64,000 bases of DNA, from NCBI RefSeq assembly GCF_018141445.1, contig NZ_CP058649.1, positions 4,359,001-4,423,000 of the forward strand, written 5' to 3'. How positions within the stretch are numbered: the stretch's first letter is position 1; the number at the start of each line of letters is the position of its first letter. Of this stretch, positions 26,196 to 34,823 are shown one piece after another. Source of the DNA: Vallitalea pronyensis. GTDB taxonomy: Bacteria; Bacillota; Clostridia; Lachnospirales; Vallitaleaceae. Both the position numbers and the translations under genes were made by a program. The notes beneath the pieces were generated by a model. The model saw only the letters and a list, made by a program, of their open reading frames with translations. It was not told the DNA's origin and made no database searches.

Positions 26196-27011
26196 ATGCA
26201 CATATACGATTTCCATACACATACATCATTTTCTGGTGATTGCAAATCCCCAATGGAAACGATGATTCAATATGCTATCGACCATGATTTTCAACAACTT
26301 TGTATAACGGATCACTATGATTATGACTACCCCCAAACGGAATTAGCTGACATTTCCTTTGAACTGGACCTTCAACAGTATTATGAGGGTTTTATGACTT
26401 GCAAAGAAAAGTATAAAAATGATATTGACCTTATATTCGGTATAGAAGTAGGTCTTCAACGTCATATATACGATGATATTCTTAAGAATCTAAGGCCTTA
26501 TCCATTTGACTTTATTATTGGCTCATCTCACGTGGTGAACAAAATGGACCCTTATATCGGTGTCTATTACGAAGGAAAAACCAAACAAGAAGCTTATGAG
26601 GGTTACTTGGAAGATATACTCTATCATGTTACATACTATCAATACTATAATGTTTATGGTCATTTGGACTATATTATTCGTTACGGACACTATGAAGATA
26701 AAAAAATGGTATATGTGGAGCATCAAGACTTGATCGATGCGATTCTCAAGAAAATAATAGACACAGGCCATGGTATTGAATTGAATACCTCTGGATATCG
26801 CCAGACATTCAAAGAACCACACCCAAACATGGATATCCTTAGACGTTATGCCCAATTAGGCGGTGAAATCATCACCATTGGATCAGATGCTCACTTACCA
26901 GAGCACCTTGGTTATTCTTTTAACGAAGCTTTTCATGTTCTGGAACACTGTGGATTTAAATATTTTACAGTTTTTAAAGACATGAAGCCCAGGTTCATTA
27001 AACTGCCATAA
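26196..27011 (+). CDS. histidinol-phosphatase-like PHP protein
   Basis: A 271-residue PHP-family protein similar in layout to HisJ/HisK histidinol-phosphatases: YDFHTHTSFSGD at the start, CITDHYDYDYP, GIEVGLQ, the segment FIIGSSHVV, VYGHLDYIIRYG and TIGSDAHLPEHLG, which together supply the metal-binding His and Asp residues. It would remove phosphate from histidinol phosphate, though no histidine-biosynthesis genes are nearby. AAGGAAGGTGA precedes the ATG. It is one of the few plus-strand genes. Confidence 0.85.
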   Translation: MHIYDFHTHTSFSGDCKSPMETMIQYAIDHDFQQLCITDHYDYDYPQTELADISFELDLQQYYEGFMTCKEKYKNDIDLIFGIEVGLQRHIYDDILKNLRPYPFDFIIGSSHVVNKMDPYIGVYYEGKTKQEAYEGYLEDILYHVTYYQYYNVYGHLDYIIRYGHYEDKKMVYVEHQDLIDAILKKIIDTGHGIELNTSGYRQTFKEPHPNMDILRRYAQLGGEIITIGSDAHLPEHLGYSFNEAFHVLEHCGFKYFTVFKDMKPRFIKLP

Positions 27012-27094
27012 TATTCATATTCAAATACATCTGTTAGTCATAAAAGACAAGATGGGTCGTATATAATTAGATAAGAATTTTTTTGGTGGTTCGT

Positions 27095-28093
27095 ATGGCC
27101 TCTAACAATGAAGTGATTAAAATCTTAGCCATTGACGGCGGAGGTGTTCGAGGTATTATCCCTTGTGTCTTTCTCGACCACCTTAGAAAAGAATTGAATA
27201 AGCATGGTAATCACACCCCCTATTATAAGCTTTTTCATGTGATGGCTGGTACCTCTACAGGTTCACTTATTAGTCTATTACTCACTAAGCCACCTGAGGA
27301 ACTAACAGATGAGGAACGCTTGAGTAGGCTTTTATATATGTATACTCATGATATAAAAGAAATATTTCCTAAACCTAAATCGGAATTCAGTCAAGGTGTC
27401 AAACAGATTTTCCGACCCAAATACAATGGAAGGAATTTAAAATCACTCCTAAGAAAAACCTTGAAAAATTTCACTTTGGAGGATGCCCTTACTAAGCTTC
27501 TTATTCCTGCGTATGACATGTGTTCCATGGAACCCTATCTCTTTCGTCATGGTAATACTTCCACTTCATCCATGAATTTTTTCTTAAGAGATGTTGGTCT
27601 TGCATCAACTGCAGCTCCTACCTATTTACCTGCTGCCAACATCAAGTCATTAACCAATGGGCAGTCTTTCTGTTTTGTTGATGGTGGTATATTCTGCAAT
27701 GATCCTTCTCTCTGCGCCTATTCCTTTGCAAAAAAAACTTTTTCTCATGGTAAGAAGTATCTCATTGTGTCCTTGGGAACAGGTAAACAACCTATATCTT
27801 ATAATTGCAATAAAGTTAAGAAATGGGGAGCATTAGGTTGGATAAATCCTTTGAATCATGTACCACTTGTGACGGCGTATATGAATTCGCAAGTGGAAAG
27901 TGAAGACTTGATTTTAGATAATATGTCAGATGTTGTGGTGTATCGTTTTCAAGTATCTCTGAACGATATATCCTCTGAGCTTGATGATGCAACTGCAAAA
28001 AATATGGATCATCTAAAAGGTAAAGCTGCTGCTTTAATCTTATCCAATAAAAGTAAAATAGACCGTTTAGTGAAGGTTTTAAATGCTTACTAG
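27095..28093 (+). CDS. patatin-like phospholipase
   Basis: A protein of about 332 residues with a full patatin domain: the oxyanion loop IDGGGVRG near residue 15, the nucleophile elbow AGTSTGS near 53, and the catalytic aspartate in VDGGIFCNDPS near 205. This Ser-Asp dyad cleaves acyl esters of lipids. There is no signal peptide or membrane segment. I start at the ATG at 27095, since GGTGG lies five bases upstream; an in-frame TTG lies 12 bases earlier. Patatin enzymes also act as CBASS effectors, but no cyclase neighbour is present. Confidence 0.88.
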   Translation: MASNNEVIKILAIDGGGVRGIIPCVFLDHLRKELNKHGNHTPYYKLFHVMAGTSTGSLISLLLTKPPEELTDEERLSRLLYMYTHDIKEIFPKPKSEFSQGVKQIFRPKYNGRNLKSLLRKTLKNFTLEDALTKLLIPAYDMCSMEPYLFRHGNTSTSSMNFFLRDVGLASTAAPTYLPAANIKSLTNGQSFCFVDGGIFCNDPSLCAYSFAKKTFSHGKKYLIVSLGTGKQPISYNCNKVKKWGALGWINPLNHVPLVTAYMNSQVESEDLILDNMSDVVVYRFQVSLNDISSELDDATAKNMDHLKGKAAALILSNKSKIDRLVKVLNAY

Positions 28094-28110
28094 ATGTTTT
28101 ACTATACGAC

Positions 28111-28150
28111 AAAGGAGACCCTATATCCATGCTGATATAAGGTCTCCTTT
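28111..28150. terminator. bidirectional terminator between patatin and mnmA genes
   Basis: AAAGGAGACC-N-TATATC pairs with GATATA-N-GGTCTCCTTT, a stem of about 16 bp. The two flanking genes converge on it. Confidence 0.75.
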
Positions 28151-28184
28151 TGTATATCTCATAACATAACCGTTAATCCTTTGT

Positions 28185-29267
28185 CTACTTACGTATAATA
28201 CTGCCTCCACCTACGAGCATGTCACCGTCATAGAAAACAACTGCTTGCCCTGGTGTAATGGCTCTTTGAGGCTCATCAAATACAACTTTTACTGTCTCAT
28301 CATCTATCATGGAAATGGTACAAGGAGCAGGTTGGTGGCTGTATCGAATCTTTGCTTCTATATGCATGTCGGTTTCAAGTTTCTCAAAAGGCATAAAGTT
28401 CAATTCGTTGGCATATAACGTATCAGAAAATACATCCATGTTATCCCCAATGACAACTTCATTGGTGTCTGGCCTAATTTCAACCACGAAAGCCGGTTTT
28501 CCTAGAGAAAGACCTAGTCCTTTACGTTGTCCAACTGTATAATGAATAATGCCTTTATGGCGACCAATAACCTTGCCCTCAACATCAACAAAATTACCGG
28601 GTTGAATTTTTTTATTGGTATAACCTTCAATAAAAGCAGCATAGTTATTGTCAGGTATAAAACAAATTTCTTGACTATCTGGTTTCTTGGCTATACGTGC
28701 ATTAATCTTCTCAGCAATTTTTCTAATTTCTTCTTTTGGATAGGTACCAACAGGCATCAAAGTATGGGCTAATTGATGCTGCGTCAAATTATAAAGTGCA
28801 TAGGTTTGGTCTTTTTTAATACCTACTGCTTTTTTCAAGGTATATCTTCCGTTAGGTAACTTGATGACCTGTGCATAATGTCCTGTAGCTATATAATTGG
28901 CTCCAATTTTTAAACATCTACTTAACATGGATTCCCATTTCACATAGCGGTTGCAGGCAATGCACGGGTTAGGTGTGTTACCTTTTTGATAGGCATCTAC
29001 AAAATAGTCTATGACGCTGTTTTGAAACTCTTGTTTAAAATTCATGACATAATAGGGGATATCAAGGGCATTGGCAACTCTTCGTGCATCATCAACAGCA
29101 CTCAGTCCACAACACCCGCCATTTTCCTCTTGAGCTTCAACATCTTCATCTTGCCATATCTGCATGGTGACACCCATTACATCATATCCTTGCTCTTTAA
29201 GTAGATAAGCGGCTACAGAACTGTCCACACCACCTGACATACCAACTACAACTTTTTCCTTGCTCAT
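28185..29267 (-). CDS. mnmA: tRNA 2-thiouridine(34) synthase MnmA
   Basis: A 360-residue enzyme that thiolates the wobble uridine of Lys, Glu and Gln tRNAs. It has the PP-loop GMSGGVDSSVAAYLL at the start, the first catalytic cysteine in NPCIACNRYVKW near residue 102, and the second in DSQEICFIPDN near 200. TVGQRKGLG is also typical. Sulfur comes from a cysteine desulfurase; iscS lies two genes upstream in the same direction. AGGTGAT precedes the ATG. Confidence 0.96.
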   Translation of the reverse strand: MSKEKVVVGMSGGVDSSVAAYLLKEQGYDVMGVTMQIWQDEDVEAQEENGGCCGLSAVDDARRVANALDIPYYVMNFKQEFQNSVIDYFVDAYQKGNTPNPCIACNRYVKWESMLSRCLKIGANYIATGHYAQVIKLPNGRYTLKKAVGIKKDQTYALYNLTQHQLAHTLMPVGTYPKEEIRKIAEKINARIAKKPDSQEICFIPDNNYAAFIEGYTNKKIQPGNFVDVEGKVIGRHKGIIHYTVGQRKGLGLSLGKPAFVVEIRPDTNEVVIGDNMDVFSDTLYANELNFMPFEKLETDMHIEAKIRYSHQPAPCTISMIDDETVKVVFDEPQRAITPGQAVVFYDGDMLVGGGSIIRK

Positions 29268-29290
29268 TTTATCACCTGTTCTTTAATGGT

Positions 29291-29734
29291 TTATGCTTCT
29301 TCTAATGCGTCTTCATGGTGATGTTCACCCACATCTTCTTTGGGAGGTTCAAGACCTTCTATTTCTATACCATGTTTTTGAGAATAATCCCATAGTGCAG
29401 CATGAAGGGCTTCTTCTGCTAGTAATGAACAGTGAATTTTTGCCTTTGGTAATCCGTCAAGTGCTTCTACTACTGCATCATTGGTAATCTTCAGAGCATC
29501 TCTAATGGTTTTGCCCTTTACTAATTCTGTAGCGATACTACTGGTTGCTACAGCAGCTCCACATCCAAAGGTTTTGAAGGTTACATCTTTGATCACTTCA
29601 TCTTCAACTTTTAAATAAATACGCATAATATCGCCACATTTTGCATTACCAACTGTACCTACACCATCTGCATCTTGTAATTCTCCCATATTTCTAGGAT
29701 TCGTAAAATGATCCATTACTTTTTTAGTATACAT
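29291..29734 (-). CDS. iscU: iron-sulfur cluster scaffold protein IscU/NifU
   Basis: A 147-residue scaffold on which Fe-S clusters are built. The three ligand cysteines are visible in GNAKCGDIM, TFGCGAAVA and KIHCSLLAEE. The tail is acidic and His-rich (GEHHHEDALEEA), which is unusual for the core family but common in clostridial forms. The ATG at 29734 is chosen because AGAGG lies eight bases upstream. It sits between iscS and mnmA and receives sulfur from IscS. Confidence 0.93.
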   Translation of the reverse strand: MYTKKVMDHFTNPRNMGELQDADGVGTVGNAKCGDIMRIYLKVEDEVIKDVTFKTFGCGAAVATSSIATELVKGKTIRDALKITNDAVVEALDGLPKAKIHCSLLAEEALHAALWDYSQKHGIEIEGLEPPKEDVGEHHHEDALEEA

Positions 29735-29842
29735 AATCCACACCTCTATTATTATTTGTAAGCTTATTAACAGTTACATGCTAGAGACATTCTAATCTCT
29801 TGTACATCTATTTCAATACAGTCATTGATAAGTTATATCAAC

Positions 29843-31024
29843 TTATCCTTGTTTTTTAACAAAATCTTCGTAAAGAGGTGACATATCTCTTAGTCGTTGT
29901 ACGATGGACGGTAATACCTCTAACAGATAATCAACATCTTCTTCTGAACTGTGCATGCCCAAGGTTATACGTAATGAACCATGAGCTATTTCATGGGGAA
30001 GTCCGATACCTAAGAGTACATGGGATGGGTCAAGGGACCCGGATGTACAGGCTGATCCACTGGATGCACTAATGCCTTTCATATCCAGCATAATAAGCAA
30101 CGACTCTCCTTCTATAAATTCAAAACTGTAATTCACATTATTAGGTAAACGCTGTTCTGGATGACCATTTAATTTACAGTAAGGTACTTTTTCTTTGATG
30201 CCATCAATGAGTTTATCTCTCAATGCAATCAAACTTTTTGCTTTTGCTTCCATATGACTTCCTGCTATTTCCATGGCTTTTCCAAGACCAACAATCCCCG
30301 GAACATTTTCAGTGCCTCCGCGACGTCTTCGTTCTTGAGCGCCACCATGAATAAATGCTTTTAACCTTACACCTTTTTTTACATACAATGCACCAATACC
30401 CTTTGGACCATTTAGCTTATGTCCAGATATGGATAGTAAGTCAATATGCATGTCTTTCACATCTACAGGAATCTGCCCTACTGCTTGAACCGCATCTGTA
30501 TGGAATAGGATGCCTTTTTCTCTTGCTAGAGCTCCAATCTCACCAACAGATTGAACAGTACCAATCTCATTGTTTGCCATCATGATGGTAATCAAGATGG
30601 TTGTATCTTTTATTGCTGCTTTTAAATCTTCTATATGAACCACACCGTATTCATCAACCGGCAGATAAGTCACTTCATACCCTTGCTTTTCTAAATACTC
30701 ACACGTGTGTAATACGGCATGATGCTCTGTTGTTGTTGTAATGATATGATTACCTTTTTTCTTATAACTCTCTGCAATACCCTTTATGGCCCAGTTATCA
30801 GCTTCTGTTGCGCCGCTTGTAAAGTATATTTCCATTGGGTCTGCATGAATGAGTTTTGCTACCTGCTCCCTTGCGCTATCAATAGCTTTTTTATTTATCT
30901 GAGCTATTTCATAGATACTGGAAGGATTCCCAAAGCTTTGTGTAAAATATGGCATCATGGCCTCTACTACCTCGGGATGAGTAGGGGTCGTAGCCGCATG
31001 ATCAAAATATACTCTTTTTTCCAT
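29843..31024 (-). CDS. iscS: cysteine desulfurase IscS/NifS
   Basis: A 393-residue PLP enzyme that takes sulfur from cysteine for Fe-S clusters and tRNA thiolation. It shows YFDHAATTP at the start, TTTTEHHAVL, the PLP lysine in SISGHKLNGPKG, and the active cysteine in SSGSACTSGSLDPSHVL. AAAGGAG precedes the ATG at 31024. It is directly downstream of iscR, and iscU and mnmA follow. Confidence 0.96.
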   Translation of the reverse strand: MEKRVYFDHAATTPTHPEVVEAMMPYFTQSFGNPSSIYEIAQINKKAIDSAREQVAKLIHADPMEIYFTSGATEADNWAIKGIAESYKKKGNHIITTTTEHHAVLHTCEYLEKQGYEVTYLPVDEYGVVHIEDLKAAIKDTTILITIMMANNEIGTVQSVGEIGALAREKGILFHTDAVQAVGQIPVDVKDMHIDLLSISGHKLNGPKGIGALYVKKGVRLKAFIHGGAQERRRRGGTENVPGIVGLGKAMEIAGSHMEAKAKSLIALRDKLIDGIKEKVPYCKLNGHPEQRLPNNVNYSFEFIEGESLLIMLDMKGISASSGSACTSGSLDPSHVLLGIGLPHEIAHGSLRITLGMHSSEEDVDYLLEVLPSIVQRLRDMSPLYEDFVKKQG

Positions 31025-31028
31025 TGCT

Positions 31029-31469
31029 TTATCTCCTTTGTATTTCTTGATGAATGTCGTTGTGACCATCAACTAAATCTTGCAGCGATATGTTGTTCAC
31101 TACATCGTTAATACTATCACTTATTTTCTTCCATACTACCTTTGTTATGCAACAATCCATATCGTCACATTGTTTATTTTCATTGACCAAAGCACAATCT
31201 ACAGGATTAAGACTACCTTCTAGAGACCTTAATATGTCACCAACAGAAATATCGTCTGGTGATTTGTTGAGGGAGTAACCTCCTTTAGCCCCTCTGGTAC
31301 TCTTCACATAACCTGATTTTTTGAGAACAGAAATAATATGTTCCAAATAATTCATGGATATGTTTTGACGTTCCGATATACTCTTAAGGGAGATATTTTC
31401 TTCCTTACTGTTAAGAACTAAATCAACCATGGCCCGTAATCCATATCGACCTTTTGTGGATAATTTCAT
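31029..31469 (-). CDS. iscR: Rrf2-family regulator IscR
   Basis: A 146-residue winged-helix regulator: MKLSTKGRYGLRAMVDL at the start, ISMNYLEHIISVLKKSGYV, and the wing RGAKGGYSL. Cysteines in DCALVNENKQCDDMDCC can hold a 2Fe-2S cluster, as in IscR. The first gene of the isc cluster, it probably represses the operon when clusters are plentiful. GAGGTGG precedes the ATG, and a palindrome lies in its leader. Confidence 0.92.
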   Translation of the reverse strand: MKLSTKGRYGLRAMVDLVLNSKEENISLKSISERQNISMNYLEHIISVLKKSGYVKSTRGAKGGYSLNKSPDDISVGDILRSLEGSLNPVDCALVNENKQCDDMDCCITKVVWKKISDSINDVVNNISLQDLVDGHNDIHQEIQRR

Positions 31470-31486
31470 CTTACCACCTCTATTTC

Positions 31487-31511
31487 AATTCCTAGTATAA
31501 TGCTAGGAATT
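31487..31511. promoter_or_regulatory. Rrf2/IscR operator candidate
   Basis: AATTCCTAG and its exact complement CTAGGAATT are separated by seven bases, 18 bases before the iscR start. CTAGGAAT-type palindromes suit Rrf2-family regulators, so this is probably autoregulatory. Confidence 0.65.
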
Positions 31512-31523
31512 AATGTCATCTTA

Positions 31524-31552
31524 AGCGTATCATTTTTTTCTTACCTTGTCAA
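31524..31552 (-). promoter_or_regulatory. isc operon promoter candidate
   Basis: TTGACA and TACGCT separated by 17 bases on the minus strand. The -35 box is perfect and the -10 is weak. The palindrome at 31487-31511 would lie just past the start site. Confidence 0.5.
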
Positions 31553-31688
31553 TATATGTATACAAAATATTTTAAACAATTTTCTACGTAAGCATTCACT
31601 TTAGAAACATTTATTGTGCATCCTTCTCCCAAATAAAAGATAAGTGGTCATACAAGGCTCATGATTCGTAATCATGCTAGAAATATTC

Positions 31689-31717
31689 TTGTCATAGACA
31701 AGCATTAACGGTATACT
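31689..31717 (+). promoter_or_regulatory. promoter of the 48-residue membrane protein
   Basis: TTGTCA and TATACT separated by exactly 17 bases on the plus strand, 31 bases upstream of the small gene. Confidence 0.65.
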
Positions 31718-31748
31718 AACATTATCAACATTTTTAAGGAGTGTTACT

Positions 31749-31895
31749 ATGAAAAATATTTCAAAAAGCATCATCTATGGCTTAATAAGTGTCACCATCG
31801 TGTTTTTGACCGTGCTTTTATCAAAAAACTTAACTGGAAATAGTTTTAGTCTCATAAACATAAAAGTTGCTGGAGGAGATGTGAATGAACGTTAA
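31749..31895 (+). CDS. 48-residue single-pass membrane protein
   Basis: A short frame starting MKNISKSIIYGLISVTIVF, with one hydrophobic segment of about 19 residues (IIYGLISVTIVFLTVLLS) followed by a polar tail ending GGDVNER. AAGGAG stands seven bases before the ATG. It has its own promoter upstream and a strong hairpin at its stop codon, so it reads as a complete single-gene unit. I recognise no family. It could be a small membrane regulator or a peptide toxin-like protein; neither is shown. Confidence 0.6.
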   Translation: MKNISKSIIYGLISVTIVFLTVLLSKNLTGNSFSLINIKVAGGDVNER

Positions 31896-31936
31896 TAGAA
31901 CCACTAAATCCTAATGACTGGATTTAGTGGTTCTAT
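31895..31936. terminator. perfect hairpin after the small membrane protein gene
   Basis: ATAGAACCACTAAATCC and GGATTTAGTGGTTCTAT form a perfect 17-bp stem with an 8-base loop. It starts at the last base of the stop codon and can also serve the minus-strand side. The T run is short. Confidence 0.65.
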
Positions 31937-32000
31937 ACTGTTGTCATCCTATTCTTGGTTTTACAACCTTAAGTCTCTCCAATAGGGGGCATTTTATTTA

Positions 32001-34370
32001 CTACTGACCATGTTCAATGGATTTAATACCTTTCGGTTTTACATAAATCACTGTTTTATCATCCTTTAAACCAAAGGTAATCGTATCGCCATCTTTTATA
32101 TGGCCGCGGATATAACTCTCAGCAATTTCGTCCTCAATGTACCGTTGAATGGTTCTTCTAAGTGGTCTCGCCCCATACTTAGGGTCATAACCTTTTTCTA
32201 AAATAAATTCACGAATACCTTCTTGCATCTCTATGGTAATCTTTTTATGCTCTGCTTCTTTGGTTACCTCACTTAACATAAGATCAATGATATCCCGAAG
32301 CTCATCTTTGGTTAATTCTGTAAAGACAACTGTTTCGTCAACCCGATTAAGGAATTCTGGTCGGAATACTTTTTCCAAAGCTTCATGACATTTGCGCTCC
32401 AGTGAACCGTAATCATTCTTACCAAATCCAATACCATTGGTCTTTTGGGCTGTACCAGCGTTAGAGGTCATAATGATGACCGTGTTTTCAAAGCTTACGA
32501 CACGTCCTGTACTGTCTGTTAAGCGACCGTCTTCTAATATTTGTAATAAGATGTTAAACACGTCCACATGGGCTTTTTCAATCTCATCCAGTAAGATGAC
32601 GGAATAAGGCTTACGTCTAACTTTTTCTGTTAATTGACCTGCTTGATCATATCCTACATATCCTGGAGGTGCCCCAATGAGTTTACTTACCGTATGCTTC
32701 TCCATATACTCGGACATATCCAGTCGTATCATGGCCTCTTCTGTACCATAGAGTTCATGAGCAAGTGCTTTCGTCAGTTCTGTCTTACCGACACCTGTTG
32801 GTCCAACAAAGATGAAGGAAGAGGGTTTGTTGCGTTTAGAAAATCCTGATCGATTTCTTCTAATGGTCTTGGCTAAACGAGTGACAGCATTATCTTGACC
32901 AATAACACGCTCATGGAGTCTTTCTTCTAAATTTAACAATTTCTTAGCTTCTGACTCCGAAATGCTTTGTACAGGAATCTTGGTCCAAGCTTCAATGACA
33001 TAGGCAATGTCTTCTTTGCATATGGCAATGTTATCGCATTTTTTCTCAATTTCTTCTATACGGGATAATAAGTTAAACTCTCGCACTTTGCATTGAGCAG
33101 CTTTTTCGTAATCATCCGTTGCTGCTGAATTTTCTTTCTCATCAATGACACTTGCTAATTCTTTTCTTAAAGCTTCTAACTCAACTAATCCTAGATTTAA
33201 TAAATTAGCTCTAGAACCGGCTTCGTCAATGACATCAATGGCTTTATCCGGAAGAAACCTGTCATGGATATAGCGCTCTGATAGATTAACTGCATAGTCA
33301 ATAATGTCATCGGATATGATGACTTTATGGAACGTTTCGTAGTAACCTTTTATACCCTTTAGAATCTCTATACTGTCTTCAATGCTTGGTTCATCAACGA
33401 TAACAGGTTGGAACCTTCTTTCAAGAGCCGTATCTTTTTCAATGTGTTTACGATATTCTTCTAGGGTTGTTGCCCCAATCACTTGAATTTCGCCTCTTGC
33501 AAGGGCTGGCTTAAGAATATTGGCAGCATTCATAGCACCGCCTTCTGCTTCACCTGCTCCAACAATATTGTGCACTTCATCAATCACAAGGATAACATTG
33601 CCACAATCTCTGGCTTCATTGATAATGGCTTTCATGCGGGCTTCAAATTGTCCTCGAAATTGAGTACCAGCTACAACAGCTGTTAAATCAAGCAAGTATA
33701 TTTCTGTTCCAATAAGCTTGGCTGGAATTTGATTCTCAACAATCCTTACGGCTAAACCCTCTGCAATAGCTGTCTTACCTACTCCAGGTTCACCAATGAG
33801 TACAGGGTTATTCTTCGACCTACGATTCAATATCTGAATGACACGATCAATTTCACGGTGTCTTCCTATGATACGGTCTACTTGACCGTTTTTAGCATTA
33901 TCTGTTAAGTTAATACCATACGTATCCAAGTATTTTCGCTTTGGCTTCTTCTTGGTTTTTTTCTTGGTTTTGACGCCTCCACCTTCATTTGGATTAGGCT
34001 TTGCATTGTCAATAGCATCATGTTCTTCTGGTTGGTACTCAGGTGATTGATTCTTTAATCCTGAGAAAGCGCTGCTTAACAGGTTCATAAAAGGATTACC
34101 TGCTCCTGCATCATCTGAATTACCTTCCATCATCTCCATTGAGTTTGCCAGTTGATCCATATCCACATTTTCAAACATGGTCATCATCTGCTGATTGACG
34201 TTTTCAAATTCATCTGGGCTCATACCGCTTTGACCAATTAATTGGTCAAGTGGTGCAATACCATTCTTTTGGGCACATGGTAAACATAGTCCCATTCTTT
34301 CTTGTTTGCCATCTACAATCTTCGAAACGAATACGACGGCTGTATTCTCATTACACATTGAGCATTTCAT
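32001..34370 (-). CDS. clpC: ClpC-like AAA+ unfoldase with zinc-finger N-terminus
   Basis: A 789-residue Hsp100 protein. Two ATPase modules are clear: D1 with GEPGVGKTA near residue 196 and D2 with GPTGVGKTE near 530. Between them lies a UVR-like coiled coil (DDYEKAAQCKVREFNLLSRI). An IGF in the loop after MTSNAG could bind ClpP. The N-terminus has no double Clp_N repeat; it has CSMC and CLPC pairs about 25 residues apart, like the McsA zinc finger, then an acidic Met-rich linker and a basic stretch. The ATG at 34370 lies nine bases past AGGAG. It is probably a stress or proteolysis chaperone with its own adaptor-like domain. Confidence 0.88.
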   Translation of the reverse strand: MKCSMCNENTAVVFVSKIVDGKQERMGLCLPCAQKNGIAPLDQLIGQSGMSPDEFENVNQQMMTMFENVDMDQLANSMEMMEGNSDDAGAGNPFMNLLSSAFSGLKNQSPEYQPEEHDAIDNAKPNPNEGGGVKTKKKTKKKPKRKYLDTYGINLTDNAKNGQVDRIIGRHREIDRVIQILNRRSKNNPVLIGEPGVGKTAIAEGLAVRIVENQIPAKLIGTEIYLLDLTAVVAGTQFRGQFEARMKAIINEARDCGNVILVIDEVHNIVGAGEAEGGAMNAANILKPALARGEIQVIGATTLEEYRKHIEKDTALERRFQPVIVDEPSIEDSIEILKGIKGYYETFHKVIISDDIIDYAVNLSERYIHDRFLPDKAIDVIDEAGSRANLLNLGLVELEALRKELASVIDEKENSAATDDYEKAAQCKVREFNLLSRIEEIEKKCDNIAICKEDIAYVIEAWTKIPVQSISESEAKKLLNLEERLHERVIGQDNAVTRLAKTIRRNRSGFSKRNKPSSFIFVGPTGVGKTELTKALAHELYGTEEAMIRLDMSEYMEKHTVSKLIGAPPGYVGYDQAGQLTEKVRRKPYSVILLDEIEKAHVDVFNILLQILEDGRLTDSTGRVVSFENTVIIMTSNAGTAQKTNGIGFGKNDYGSLERKCHEALEKVFRPEFLNRVDETVVFTELTKDELRDIIDLMLSEVTKEAEHKKITIEMQEGIREFILEKGYDPKYGARPLRRTIQRYIEDEIAESYIRGHIKDGDTITFGLKDDKTVIYVKPKGIKSIEHGQ

Positions 34371-34823
34371 CTCTATCATCTCCTACACTAAACACCAACA
34401 TGGTTAAACAACTTTCCTTTAGATCTTCCGATCTAAAAGAATCAATTCTTTATGTCAACTTACTTATACTTCATAAGTTTTGAGCTGTATATCTTTTATT
34501 TCCTATGGATGATACACGAATATTTCATAAACAACTTATTATAGATTATTTTATTAAAGTAACATATTTCACTTAATTCGTCTAGTTATAACCCTAATTA
34601 TTTATAGTTTTAACAGTTTATTCACAAATTCAATATTATTTATATCGTCTTATTTCCTTAATTATACCATACTTCCATATTTTTTAATCTTATTTCGTGG
34701 CTTATCTTTCATTTTAAGATGTTGAATCAATATACTCATTGTATTATTTTTATCCTATTAAAAAAGAAGAACATCACAGTATTTGCTGCGTATCCTCCTT
34801 TTCTTCTACTTATGGACAATTGA
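34371..34823. other. intergenic gap upstream of clpC
   Basis: About 450 AT-rich bases between clpC and queA. It contains the queA terminator; no gene, CtsR-like operator or repeat was evident. Confidence 0.5.
34766..34807 (-). terminator. terminator after queA
   Basis: GAAGAA and TTCTTC flank an inner pairing of ATACGCAG with CTGTGAT, and the minus strand continues with TTTTTT. Confidence 0.5.

Noticed and set aside
27095..28093. CBASS or other defence system built around the patatin gene
   Set aside because: The neighbours are a PHP phosphatase and mnmA. No nucleotidyltransferase (cyclase), sensor or ubiquitin-like gene is adjacent, so a stand-alone lipase is the simpler reading.
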